A stretch of DNA of 64,000 bases from assembly GCF_024793945.1 (NCBI RefSeq), contig NZ_JANUSD010000001.1:186001-250000 (forward strand), written 5' to 3'. A program made the position numbers and the translations under genes. Positions 33,518 through 41,794 of the stretch are shown here, one piece after another. This DNA is from Emticicia fluvialis (GTDB taxonomy: Bacteria > Bacteroidota > Bacteroidia > Cytophagales > Spirosomataceae). Position 1 is the stretch's first letter. Every line of letters begins with the position of its first letter. The notes beneath the pieces were generated by a model that saw nothing but the letters and a program-made list of their open reading frames with translations, did not search any database and had not been told where the DNA came from.

Positions 33518-35092
33518 ATGATTAAAATGAGAACTAACCTACTGATTTTTAGTTTTTTAGTACTTTTTCAGCACTTATTCGCACAAGACTCACCTAAAAT
33601 TGTTTTACCTTCAGGTACCGACTGGAACCAGCTAAAAGAAGGCACCCAGGTTGCTTTTCAGTTAAAAATTGAAGGTAAAGATTGTGGAAACTTCAAGTTT
33701 TCAATTCCGCAGGGCAAGGTAGATGGGATGGAACTGGATTCGCTCGGCAGATTTTCCTGGACACCCTCTTATGACCTGGTTGACCGCCTTACAGGCTTTA
33801 AATTTCAACAGGTTATTTTTGAGGCCAGATGTGACTCATCTAAAGACGTGGTGTCGGCCAAGGTAGAATTCAGAATACAGCATACCAATCGCCCTCCGAT
33901 TGTAAAAGACCAGAACCCGTTTTATGTGCAATACAACACAACCAATATCTATAAGTTTGACCGCTACTTTGTTTACGACGAAGACAACGACCCCATAGTT
34001 ATTATACCTTCGCTTGAAACGCTGCCCGAGGGCATGAAGATGTCGTCGCAGGGAGAAGTGTCCTGGACACCCTCGCTTACACAGTTTAAGCAATTGAAGA
34101 ATCAGCCGCTATACATTGAGTTTTATGCAGAAGACCAGCCCTCAAAAGTACAGGTGAAAGGCAGGCTGAAAGTTGAGGCAACCCAGATAGACCTGCCTCC
34201 GGAAATTGTAGTGGTGCCAAGAGAGAGTAACTTTTTCCTGAAAGAGAACCAGACGGTGAGCCTGCGTTTTTATTTGTCAGACCCGAACGGCGATGACGAT
34301 ATTCAGGAGTTTGATTTTCTGACTGATAACCAGAATATTACCAAAAATATGCTGGTAAAAAACACGGCTAATCAGTATGAGTTTATTTTTAAACCCAGTT
34401 ATGATTTTGTGAAAGACCCATACGACACGCTGTCGTTCACGGTTGATTTCTTTGTGATTGACAAAACCAGAAAGCGGGCTGTAAAAACCATTAAGTTTAC
34501 CGTAAAAAACGCTGTTAACGAAGCTGAAGCCGATTTGAAGCTTTATAATCTGTACAGGGGAACCCTACTGAGAGGCTGGGAACTGATGGAGCAACTGAGA
34601 GAGAAAGAAGCCGAGTTGAAGAAATTGTATATTAAAGCTAAAAAAGGTAAGAAGAACAGGTCTATTGTAACGGCATCGTTGGGTGCTACTACTAGCCTGT
34701 CGTCTTTTCTGATACCCAAAGATCAACCGGAACAGCAAAGACTGGCATCTACTTTAGGTGGTACTACCGTGTTAACTATTGGTACACTGGAGGCAACCGA
34801 GGTAATTGGTAAATCAATGAAAGACCTGATAGACAGGCTGAATTACGTAATTGAGAAAAAGAATGAGATTCAGACCAAGGGAGATATCTTTGCACGTGAC
34901 TTCTCTTTGAAATCGTCTCGCAGAGGGCCCGATTTCATCAGAAAAGTTGATGATTTCATGAGTACCATGAACCTGAAAGGGTTGGTGGTGCTTGACCTTG
35001 ATGCGTCATGGGAGCCTAAAAACAAGCCAACTGACACTAATATCAAGAAAACATTTAAAGATTTTAATCCGGAAGAACAGACGAAACCTTGA
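33518..35092 (+). CDS. Secreted or periplasmic protein with putative Ig-like repeats
   Basis: The 524-residue protein starts with a signal peptide (MRTNLLIFSFLVLFQHLFAQ; ATG at 33518 or 33527). Two segments, VDGMELDSLGRFSWTPSYD and LPEGMKMSSQGEVSWTPSLT, show the LPxGMxxxxxGxxSWTP pattern of He_PIG-type putative Ig domains, and a third related region follows with LSDPNGDDDIQ. The C-terminal third is helical and basic (LREKEAELKKLYIKAKKGKK) with a small glycine-rich hydrophobic stretch. It is predicted to act outside the inner membrane. Family and partner are unknown. It lies 60 bp downstream of the preceding gene and may be co-transcribed. Confidence 0.75.
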   Translation: MIKMRTNLLIFSFLVLFQHLFAQDSPKIVLPSGTDWNQLKEGTQVAFQLKIEGKDCGNFKFSIPQGKVDGMELDSLGRFSWTPSYDLVDRLTGFKFQQVIFEARCDSSKDVVSAKVEFRIQHTNRPPIVKDQNPFYVQYNTTNIYKFDRYFVYDEDNDPIVIIPSLETLPEGMKMSSQGEVSWTPSLTQFKQLKNQPLYIEFYAEDQPSKVQVKGRLKVEATQIDLPPEIVVVPRESNFFLKENQTVSLRFYLSDPNGDDDIQEFDFLTDNQNITKNMLVKNTANQYEFIFKPSYDFVKDPYDTLSFTVDFFVIDKTRKRAVKTIKFTVKNAVNEAEADLKLYNLYRGTLLRGWELMEQLREKEAELKKLYIKAKKGKKNRSIVTASLGATTSLSSFLIPKDQPEQQRLASTLGGTTVLTIGTLEATEVIGKSMKDLIDRLNYVIEKKNEIQTKGDIFARDFSLKSSRRGPDFIRKVDDFMSTMNLKGLVVLDLDASWEPKNKPTDTNIKKTFKDFNPEEQTKP

Positions 35093-35093
35093 T

Positions 35094-35133
35094 TCTTAAA
35101 TTTGTCTTAAATAATTCTTAAAAAAATCTTAAA
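35094..35133 (+). promoter_or_regulatory. Four TCTTAAA boxes on an 11-bp period upstream of the DUF4349 gene
   Basis: TCTTAAA occurs at 35094-35100, 35105-35111, 35116-35122 and 35127-35133, spaced by exactly 11 bp. Immediately downstream TTTG (35136-35139), an 18-bp spacer and TACGTTTT (35158-35165) form a plausible -33/-7 pair. Tandem heptamers repeating every 11 bp are how OmpR/PhoB-family response regulators bind as head-to-tail dimers. The site adjoins the -33 element, which suits activation. Confidence 0.6.
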
Positions 35134-35193
35134 ATTTTGCAATTAGTTTAAATCGTGTACGTTTTTGAGTTATAATCAAAAACTTCAGAAATC

Positions 35194-36096
35194 ATGCGAT
35201 TTACCATTAACCATAAAGCAGCGCTATTGGGAGCAATAGGCTGCTTTTTTATGGCTTGCGCCAGACAGGGAGACATCGATTCAAAAACAGAAGAACCTGA
35301 TTTATCAGGTGGCTCCGAAATCGCTCCAGAAAAACAAGATTCCCTGTTGCGGTCTCAATTCATCCGAAAGGTTGATTTAGATTTTAAGGTAAAAGATGTG
35401 CGGAAATCGTCAGAGCAAATTGAAGAGCTGGCTCTTAAGTATAATGGGTTCGTGAGTTACGCTCACATGCAATCAGAGGTAGAAGATAAGAAAACAATTA
35501 TCATAAGTCCGGATTCTTTAATGGAAATTAGTTCGGTAAATATTACAAATAATATTACCCTCAGGATACCTAATAGGAATTTGCAGAGCCTTCTGAAAGA
35601 CCTGAATGGTATGATACTTTATATAAACCACCGTACTATAGAGGCAGAAGAAGTAAGTTTAAGAATCTTATCGAGTGAGTTGGCAGCGATAAGACATGGA
35701 AAGTTTGTAGCGCGGAGCATAAAGGTTCATCAGAATCGGAAAGGTGACATAGAGACAGCAGTAGAGGCGGAAGAAACGCTGTTGGCTCATCAGATGAGTG
35801 CAGATGAGAGCAAACTAAAAAAGCTTGGAATACAAGAGCAGGTCAATTTAAGCACTATTACTATTCATCTTTACCAGCCTGCTTTTCTTGATAAAACAAT
35901 GGTTGAAAACAACCAAAGAATGGATACCTACAGAACGGGTTTTTGGGTTCGTATCCAAAATTCACTAATGACAGGATGGGTTTTCCTGGAGGATGCAATA
36001 GTTCTTCTCATGAAACTCTGGGTATTTATTCTGGTAGCTGTAGGAATGATCTGGCTTCTGCGAACCAGAAAAACAGGCTATGCTGAACGCCCATAG
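35194..36096 (+). CDS. DUF4349-domain lipoprotein
   Basis: The 300-residue protein has a lipobox in GCFFMAC and then the DUF4349 core: RKVDLDFKVKDVRKSSEQIEELALKYNGFVSYAHMQ, ITLRIPNRNLQSLLKDL, and the coiled-coil segment ending LSTITIHLYQP. A C-terminal membrane segment (LMKLWVFILVAVGMIWLL) follows. The topology is a lipid anchor plus one transmembrane helix. The family's function is unknown. Upstream sits a regular array of TCTTAAA boxes, suggesting control by an OmpR/PhoB-family regulator. Confidence 0.88.
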   Translation: MRFTINHKAALLGAIGCFFMACARQGDIDSKTEEPDLSGGSEIAPEKQDSLLRSQFIRKVDLDFKVKDVRKSSEQIEELALKYNGFVSYAHMQSEVEDKKTIIISPDSLMEISSVNITNNITLRIPNRNLQSLLKDLNGMILYINHRTIEAEEVSLRILSSELAAIRHGKFVARSIKVHQNRKGDIETAVEAEETLLAHQMSADESKLKKLGIQEQVNLSTITIHLYQPAFLDKTMVENNQRMDTYRTGFWVRIQNSLMTGWVFLEDAIVLLMKLWVFILVAVGMIWLLRTRKTGYAERP

Positions 36097-36263
36097 GTAA
36101 TGACTTTAAATTAGGCAGAAAATATAATTATCGGTGTAGGTTTCAGATACCTAGCAGCATATTGATGTTAGCAGCCGGGCAATGAAGCATTTGGGTAAGT
36201 GAGTATTAATATAAACAATAAAAAGCAAATCTAAAAACGGTCAAGTACTATTCTAAGAATATC

Positions 36264-36295
36264 TTGAACATTTGTGAGTTTTTCTTGTAATTTCG
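36264..36295 (+). promoter_or_regulatory. Candidate promoter of the fabH-like gene
   Basis: TTG (36264-36266), a 21-bp spacer and TAATTTCG (36288-36295) approximate the consensus, with one mismatch in the -7 element. The ATG follows 25 bp later. Confidence 0.5.
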
Positions 36296-36320
36296 TGGCA
36301 GGATTCAAAAAGCAACAAAT

Positions 36321-37376
36321 ATGGTAAATTCGAAAATAGCAGGTATAGGATTTTACGTGCCTGAGCAGGTGGTAACAAATGCTGACCTGATGAAAGTAAT
36401 GGATACTACGGATGAATGGATACAAGAGCGTTCGGGTATTAAAGAAAGAAGATACGGAAAAAAGCATGAAGAAACACCCACCACTATGGGTGCCAATGCC
36501 GCCAGAATAGCCTGCGAAAGAGCAGGCATAAAACCCGAAGAGATAGATTTTATTGTTTTTGCCACGCTAAGCCCCGACTATTATTTCCCGGGTTGCGGTG
36601 TGTTGCTGCAAAGAGAACTGGGTATTGCACACAAAGAAATGGGCGCTATTGATATCCGCAACCAGTGTTCAGGGTTTATCTATTCTTTGTCAGTAGCCGA
36701 CCAGTTCATTAAAACCGGAATGTATAAAAATGTGCTGGTGGTTGGGTCTGAGATGCACTCAATGGGGTTGGATTTCACAACCCGTGGGCGAAATGTGGCC
36801 GTTCTTTTTGGTGATGGCGCTGGTGCTGTATTATTACAACCAACTACAGAAGAGGGCAAAGGTATATTAACAACCCATTTGCATTCTGATGGCACTTATG
36901 CTGAAGAACTGGCACTGATAAGCCCGGGTAGCCATGGCGGGTATCATCTGGGTAAAGAGAAGTTCGGTTTTCCTGATGCGCTGTATGGCGAAATTTTCGT
37001 GTACGAAAACCTGATTGAGAACAAAACCTATTACCCGAATATGAATGGTCAGCTGGTGTTTAAAACAGCAGTTACCAAGTTTCCGGAGGTAATCATGGAG
37101 GCCCTCAACAAAGTAGGTCTTAAACCAACCGATATTGATATGCTGGTGCCGCATCAGGCCAATTTACGTATCGCACAGTTTGTTCAGAAAACCCTGCAAC
37201 TGCCAGACGAAAAAGTATTTAATAATATCATGAAATACGGTAACACCACAGCGGCTTCTATTCCGATTGCCCTTTGTGAGGCCTGGGAAGCAGGCAAAGT
37301 AAAAGACGGAGACCTGGTTTGTCTGGCTGCATTTGGTAGTGGATTTACATGGGGGTCTGCTCTGATTCGCTGGTAA
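36321..37376 (+). CDS. fabH: 3-oxoacyl-ACP synthase III (KAS III)
   Basis: The 351-residue thiolase-fold enzyme condenses acyl-CoA with malonyl-ACP to start fatty acid synthesis. The catalytic triad is visible as Cys116 (NQCSGF), His278 (PHQAN) and Asn308 (YGNTTAAS), with N-terminal DEWIQERSGIKERR and the GDGAGAVLL turn. It is longer than E. coli FabH (317 residues), which is seen in several Bacteroidota paralogues, so it could be a second KAS III-like enzyme acting in another pathway. There are no neighbouring fab or plsX genes. A perfect 17-bp bidirectional terminator follows. Confidence 0.88.
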   Translation: MVNSKIAGIGFYVPEQVVTNADLMKVMDTTDEWIQERSGIKERRYGKKHEETPTTMGANAARIACERAGIKPEEIDFIVFATLSPDYYFPGCGVLLQRELGIAHKEMGAIDIRNQCSGFIYSLSVADQFIKTGMYKNVLVVGSEMHSMGLDFTTRGRNVAVLFGDGAGAVLLQPTTEEGKGILTTHLHSDGTYAEELALISPGSHGGYHLGKEKFGFPDALYGEIFVYENLIENKTYYPNMNGQLVFKTAVTKFPEVIMEALNKVGLKPTDIDMLVPHQANLRIAQFVQKTLQLPDEKVFNNIMKYGNTTAASIPIALCEAWEAGKVKDGDLVCLAAFGSGFTWGSALIRW

Positions 37377-37394
37377 AAGTTTCTGAAATGCTTA

Positions 37395-37438
37395 TAAAAC
37401 AAAAGACCCCGGGCAGAAATTCGGGGTCTTTTGTTTTA
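37395..37438. terminator. Bidirectional terminator between fabH and the OmpA-family gene
   Basis: TAAAACAAAAGACCCCG (37395-37411) pairs perfectly over 17 bp with CGGGGTCTTTTGTTTTA (37422-37438). Arms carry A-runs and T-runs, so both convergent genes can be terminated. Confidence 0.9.
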
Positions 37439-37451
37439 TCTGGTATAAATA

Positions 37452-39458
37452 CTATTCAATTTCAATAATCTTAAACTCGGTTCGGCGGTTGGTCTGGTGC
37501 TCGTCTTCGGTTTTGGCGTTTCTGATAAGCAGTTCGCTTTCTCCATAACCTTTGGCTGTAATACGCGCCCTGTCTATACCTTTGGAAACGATATAATTAA
37601 CCGCAGACTCGGCACGTCTTTGCGACAGGCGCAGGTTATATATCTCGGTAGCACGAGCATCGGTATGAGAACCTAGCTCTATCTTAATGGTAGGGTTGTC
37701 TACCAGTATCTGCACAAGTTTATTCAGTTCAAGTGCCGCATCCGGTCTGATATCCCATTTATCAAGGTCGTAGTAAATATTCTCAACCCTGAACGTCTTG
37801 TCTAAAGTAATTTCTTCCAGATTGAGCGAGGTAAAGAAAGTAGTATCCGTAATGGCTTTTGTTAATAGCGACTGCGGTATGGTACGGCCATACATTGAGA
37901 AGTCTTCTCTTTTGGCCAGGTAGTTTTTCTTGCTACCCAATATTACGTAGTCGTTGTCTTCCTGCACTGCTATCGGGCCAAACTTGCCGTCTTTCTGCGT
38001 AATGATTTCTTTTAATGGCTCATCTTGTCCGGTAGCAAGAATCTTTACCGTTGCCGAGTCAAGCGGTACATTTTGATTGTTGGCATTTTTGGTATAAATA
38101 GTACCTGCCAGGAAGTACCTCACGGTTTTTATTTCCAGAGGTTTCGACAAGCTATCTGGTGTTGACCTCGGAATCAAAGGCGTTGCATCTGCCAGTTCGG
38201 TTTGTTTGGGTGCTTCGTAGTAGTAAATATCGTCATCGCCTTTGCCTCCAGCCCGGTTTGAACTAAAGAATACATCGCCGTTTTTACGCATTACCAGCCC
38301 GAAATCATCCATATTTGAATTATAAGGGAGCCCCATGTTTTCAACAGTAATTTTACCGCCTGAGCGAATAGCCACAAAAAGGTCTAATTTGCCAAGGCCT
38401 GGGTGTCCGTCAGATGCAAAGTACAGTTTTCCGTCTTCAGATACGTAAGGAAACATTTCGTCGCCTGCGGTATTGATTTCCTTGCCCATATTCACCGGAT
38501 TCCCAAAACGGCCAGAAGCATCCATATTAACTCTGTAAAGGTCAATACCCCCAAATCCACCGGGACGGTTAGAGGCAAAGTAAATAGTTTTGCCGTCGCG
38601 CGAGAAAGCCGGAGAACCATCCCAACTGGCCGAGTCAGAAGCGCTCACATAACTGGGTTCTGTCCATCCGGTGCCATTTACATAGCGCGATATGTATAAA
38701 TCCATGTCTGGAGAAAAGTCTTTTCTTTTGCCGGTATTGCCCCGGGCGTAAATCATGGTTTTACCGTCAGGCGAAAAGGCTGGGGTGCCTTCGTTGCGTT
38801 CTTCGTCAAAAATGGCATTGCTGAATTTCTCAGGTTTGCTCATTTCTTCCATGGTTCGGGCAAATCTTGATTTGTATAAACCTACATAAGGCAGGCCGTT
38901 AGAATACGTTTTGCTTTTGCGCGACGCAGTAAAAATCAGTTCATCGCCCAGCACAACCGGAGAAAACTCAGCCCCGGCAGTGTTGATTGCAGACAAATTG
39001 CTAAAAGTTATATCTGTCTGTTTTTGTTTCAGTTCGCCTATCAGCCTGAGCGAGTTTACCTCTCTGTAGGCTTTTTCGTTATAGGCTTTTATGGTGCTTT
39101 TGGCATCTATAAATTGTTGCAGCTCTTTTAGGGCCTGTTCATATTTTCCGGCTGCTTTCAGGGCAAATGCATAATGAAAGTGAGCTTCGGGTATCATCAG
39201 TTTGGCTTCAAAGGCCTTTTCGTAATACGGAATGGCCTCTACCCAGCGGTTCGACAAACGATAAGCCTCTGCAATTTTGTAGTTCAGGTTGGCTTTTTCA
39301 CTTTCAGCAATATTGGTTACCTTTGACAGGTCTTTGATGGCTAGGTCGTACTGGCCTTTATCAAAACTTGCCAGGCCTCTTTTATAAGTCTGAAGTTGCG
39401 CAAAAACACCGTTCGAAAGGAGCAGAAAGGTAATGATATAGCGTATTTTTTTCATCAT
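37452..39458 (-). CDS. OmpA-family protein with TPR, PD40 propeller and CRD-like domains (PorE-like architecture)
   Basis: The 668-residue protein has a signal peptide (MKKIRYIITFLLLSNGVFA), TPR repeats (about 25-130), a beta-propeller built from PD40 blades (FSPDGKTMIYARG, FSRDGKTIYFASNRPGGFGGIDLY, VSEDGKLYFASDGHPGLGKLDLF), a carboxypeptidase-regulatory-like domain and a C-terminal OmpA domain with the peptidoglycan-binding signature ELGSHTDARATEIYNLRLSQRRAESAVNYI. This order matches PorE of the type IX secretion system. Many Bacteroidota encode several such paralogues, so assignment to T9SS is not secure. It anchors outer-membrane assemblies to peptidoglycan. Confidence 0.85.
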   Translation of the reverse strand: MMKKIRYIITFLLLSNGVFAQLQTYKRGLASFDKGQYDLAIKDLSKVTNIAESEKANLNYKIAEAYRLSNRWVEAIPYYEKAFEAKLMIPEAHFHYAFALKAAGKYEQALKELQQFIDAKSTIKAYNEKAYREVNSLRLIGELKQKQTDITFSNLSAINTAGAEFSPVVLGDELIFTASRKSKTYSNGLPYVGLYKSRFARTMEEMSKPEKFSNAIFDEERNEGTPAFSPDGKTMIYARGNTGKRKDFSPDMDLYISRYVNGTGWTEPSYVSASDSASWDGSPAFSRDGKTIYFASNRPGGFGGIDLYRVNMDASGRFGNPVNMGKEINTAGDEMFPYVSEDGKLYFASDGHPGLGKLDLFVAIRSGGKITVENMGLPYNSNMDDFGLVMRKNGDVFFSSNRAGGKGDDDIYYYEAPKQTELADATPLIPRSTPDSLSKPLEIKTVRYFLAGTIYTKNANNQNVPLDSATVKILATGQDEPLKEIITQKDGKFGPIAVQEDNDYVILGSKKNYLAKREDFSMYGRTIPQSLLTKAITDTTFFTSLNLEEITLDKTFRVENIYYDLDKWDIRPDAALELNKLVQILVDNPTIKIELGSHTDARATEIYNLRLSQRRAESAVNYIVSKGIDRARITAKGYGESELLIRNAKTEDEHQTNRRTEFKIIEIE

Positions 39459-39646
39459 TTAAATGGTTGGGCTAACATACTTGCCCACAATTTTATAGAT
39501 TGTAGCTCTAAGTTTGTTTTGTAAGTCAATCTTGTCAAAATTACGGGGCTTTAATGCCGTAAATTTTTCTTCAATTTAGATGTTTGACCTAATAACACAA
39601 ACGTTTTTGAACCCGAAATGTTGTGTCAGTAAAAATATAAGTAAAG

Positions 39647-40453
39647 ATGGCAAAAATATTAACCGAAATAAACATTTACCCTATTAAATCACTGGGGGGT
39701 ATTTCACTTCAGGAAGCTCAGGTCGAAGACCGCGGCCTGCAGTATGACCGCCGATGGGTGTTGGCTGACGGTGATAATGTGTTCAGAACTCAACGTGAAA
39801 ACGAACAAATGGCATTGATTGATGTGGCCATTGAGGCCGACGGCCTGCGGGTAAGCCATCGGAAGTTAGCAATTGCTCCATTAAAAGTGCCTTTTACACC
39901 GCAGACTGACGATACCCGTATGATAACTATCTGGGATGATACCGTAAAAGCCGTAAGGGTAAGCAATGAAGCCGATGTCTGGTTTACTGAAGTGCTGGGT
40001 AATGAAACATATCTGTATTATCAGCCTGATGATTCCATACGCCCTACAGACCCTAAATACTCAATTACGCATGAAGAACACACCAGCTTTGCCGACGCCT
40101 ACCCGCTATTGTTAGTAGGGCAGGCAAGTTTAGATTTACTGAACGGAAAGCTGGACGAGCCGATAGGAATGAAACGCTTTCGTCCTAATCTGGTTTTCAG
40201 TGGCGGAGAGCCGCACGAAGAAGATAACCTCAGGTTTTTCTCTTTAGGAAACGCCAGGCTGGCAGGTGTAAAACCATGCGCCCGTTGCGTATTAACCACA
40301 ATTAACCCTGAAACGGCAGAAAAAGGCAAGGAACCTTTAAAAACGCTGAACCAATACCGGCGCAATGGCAACAAGATTCTCTTCGGGCAGAATATACTGG
40401 TAATTGAAAAAGGAAAGATTCGCATTGGCGATGAAATATTACCCGAAGCATAG
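39647..40453 (+). CDS. MOSC-domain protein (YcbX-like)
   Basis: The 268-residue protein has an N-terminal MOSC beta-barrel domain (IYPIKSLGGISLQEAQVEDRGLQYDRRWVLAD) and the MOSC domain with FRPNLVFSGGEPHEED and the molybdenum-coordinating Cys in CARCVLTT. The ferredoxin domain found at the C-terminus of E. coli YcbX is absent, and the length fits mARC-like proteins. Related enzymes reduce N-hydroxylated compounds using a sulfurated molybdenum cofactor. Cytoplasmic. A terminator follows. Confidence 0.9.
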   Translation: MAKILTEINIYPIKSLGGISLQEAQVEDRGLQYDRRWVLADGDNVFRTQRENEQMALIDVAIEADGLRVSHRKLAIAPLKVPFTPQTDDTRMITIWDDTVKAVRVSNEADVWFTEVLGNETYLYYQPDDSIRPTDPKYSITHEEHTSFADAYPLLLVGQASLDLLNGKLDEPIGMKRFRPNLVFSGGEPHEEDNLRFFSLGNARLAGVKPCARCVLTTINPETAEKGKEPLKTLNQYRRNGNKILFGQNILVIEKGKIRIGDEILPEA

Positions 40454-40458
40454 CACAA

Positions 40459-40489
40459 AGGCAGGTGACCCCCACCTGCTTATTTTTTT
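40459..40489 (+). terminator. Terminator of the MOSC gene
   Basis: GCAGGTG (40461-40467) pairs perfectly with CACCTGC (40473-40479) around ACCCC. TTATTTTTTT follows. The T-run overlaps the end of the convergent small membrane protein gene. Confidence 0.85.
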
Positions 40490-40725
40490 CTTAAGCGTTT
40501 TTCAATACTCTTTGGCTTGTCGTCTTTCTTTTTAGCCTCCGCTTCCTTTTTTTCTTTTATTTTTCTGAGGCCTCTCTGGTAGGTGTAGTACAAAAAACCG
40601 GCTACCGAAAACATCAGAAAAAAGTAACTGTCTTTAAGCGCTACTTTTTTATAAAGTGCCTGGTCTACAAACATGACCAAAAAAGCAAGACTCGCAAAAA
40701 GTATAATTGATTCTATGAGTTTCAT
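40480..40725 (-). CDS. Small membrane protein with basic tail
   Basis: The 81-residue protein has two hydrophobic segments (IESIILFASLAFLVMFVDQ and SYFFLMFSVAGFLYYTY) and a highly basic, charged C-terminal tail (KKEAEAKKKDDKPKSIEKRLRKK). Both termini are predicted to face the cytoplasm by the positive-inside rule. Family unrecognised, although similar small proteins occur in Bacteroidota. It sits between convergent MOSC and the cytochrome b5-like gene, separated from the latter by a short tandem repeat. Confidence 0.65.
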   Translation of the reverse strand: MKLIESIILFASLAFLVMFVDQALYKKVALKDSYFFLMFSVAGFLYYTYQRGLRKIKEKKEAEAKKKDDKPKSIEKRLRKK

Positions 40726-40737
40726 ATTAAACTAATG

Positions 40738-40769
40738 AGTGAATTAGTGAATTAGTGAATGAGCGAATG
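40738..40769. repeat. Four-copy 8-bp tandem repeat
   Basis: AGTGAATT occurs twice, followed by AGTGAATG and AGCGAATG, in an intergenic gap of 72 bp. It is a degenerate microsatellite-like array between two minus-strand genes, with no evident coding or regulatory role. Confidence 0.7.
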
Positions 40770-40797
40770 CGTGATTTTGAATGGAATTAACGCGTAA

Positions 40798-41028
40798 TTA
40801 CTGAATGAGCTTGCCTATGGCTTTAAACTTCATAAAAACGGCTTCGGTATGCGGCGCGTCTTTTAGCTCGTCGGTCAGGTCCTGGCCAGCCCAGTGTTCA
40901 TAGTGCTTCCCGTTCCGCCATAGTCTTGATTCCGTCACATCATAAATAACCGACTGGTAAGCTACCCATATTTCTTCTTTATCCTGCCCGTTGCGAAGCG
41001 CCAGCTGGCCTCTGGTGTATTCTTTCAA
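40798..41028 (-). CDS. Cytochrome b5-like heme/steroid-binding domain protein
   Basis: The 76-residue protein consists of a single short cytochrome b5-like domain: EYTRGQLALRNGQDKEEIWVAYQSVIYDVTESRLWRNGKHYEHWAGQDLTDELKDAPHTEAVF. Compared with classical cytochrome b5, the HPGG segment is replaced by GKHYEHWAGQDLT, as in bacterial members of PF00173 and MAPR-like proteins, and His in HTEAVF may ligate heme. It is soluble and probably cytoplasmic. Redox partner unknown. Confidence 0.85.
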   Translation of the reverse strand: MKEYTRGQLALRNGQDKEEIWVAYQSVIYDVTESRLWRNGKHYEHWAGQDLTDELKDAPHTEAVFMKFKAIGKLIQ

Positions 41029-41259
41029 GATTAATACAATTTTTTTTACAAAGTTCGTAAAGATTTATGAATGCAGGCAACTTAAAACAGATTAATTCAT
41101 ATCAGTTAAAATTTATCTACAACCAATAGCTTAAAAATTACGTCTATTTTATTAACAAGAATTTTTTTTGGTTTATATTTAAGCCATATTTGCTGTTGCT
41201 CTCAGGGCAAAATGATGTTGATTAAAAAAGGTTGAAAAACAAATTCAAAAATTTACTCT

Positions 41260-41697
41260 ATGAAAAAAATTGCCATTCTTTTATTTGCTTGTAGTTTCTT
41301 TATTTTTTCTTGTGGTGGAGACAAAGTTGTACCGGTAAGCGAGAAAATCAAGAAAAACTGGTCTGCCAGTACAGTAAAGGAAGGAAGCGCCATTGTGTAT
41401 AGTAAGGGTGCTGCCAGTAACACAAGACCCGGCTACTCGGGCTTTCAGTTAAGGTTATTGTCTTCTCCAACGGTTACTTATATTGAGTTCGACGGAAACG
41501 CTTTTTCGGGTCAGTATGAAGTAGTGGGCGACACCAAGCTGATTTTGAAAAACCTGAACCCTGCTCCGACAGGTACAAGCGGAACAATTGAGTTTACAAT
41601 TGACTCAATTACCGATACCCAATTGATATTGACGCGCACATCGGCCAGTGCAAAGACCGGTGGCACCATAAATACATATACCCTTGTAACGCAATAA
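41260..41697 (+). CDS. Small lipoprotein of unknown function
   Basis: The 145-residue protein has a lipoprotein signal (MKKIAILLFACSFFIFSC, lipobox FFSC-like) followed by a GG spacer. The mature part is rich in beta strands, with a lipocalin-like pattern: NWSASTVKEGSAIVYSKG, FQLRLLSSPTVTYIEFDG, GQYEVVGDTKLILKNL, GTIEFTIDSITDTQLILTR. It resembles lipocalin-fold DUFs frequent in Bacteroidota, but I cannot name a family. Monocistronic with a terminator. Confidence 0.7.
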   Translation: MKKIAILLFACSFFIFSCGGDKVVPVSEKIKKNWSASTVKEGSAIVYSKGAASNTRPGYSGFQLRLLSSPTVTYIEFDGNAFSGQYEVVGDTKLILKNLNPAPTGTSGTIEFTIDSITDTQLILTRTSASAKTGGTINTYTLVTQ

Positions 41698-41717
41698 AAG
41701 GGATTGATTTTTGAAGG

Positions 41718-41748
41718 AAGGTGGGCTGCGAAGTCCACCTTTTTTTAT
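41718..41748 (+). terminator. Terminator of the small lipoprotein gene
   Basis: AAGGTGGGCT pairs with AGTCCACCTT (one G-U) around a four-base loop, and seven T residues follow. Confidence 0.85.
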
Positions 41749-41794
41749 CTTTGTGAAAAAATAGTGAAAAGGTTTTGCCAAAACAGCAAATAGC

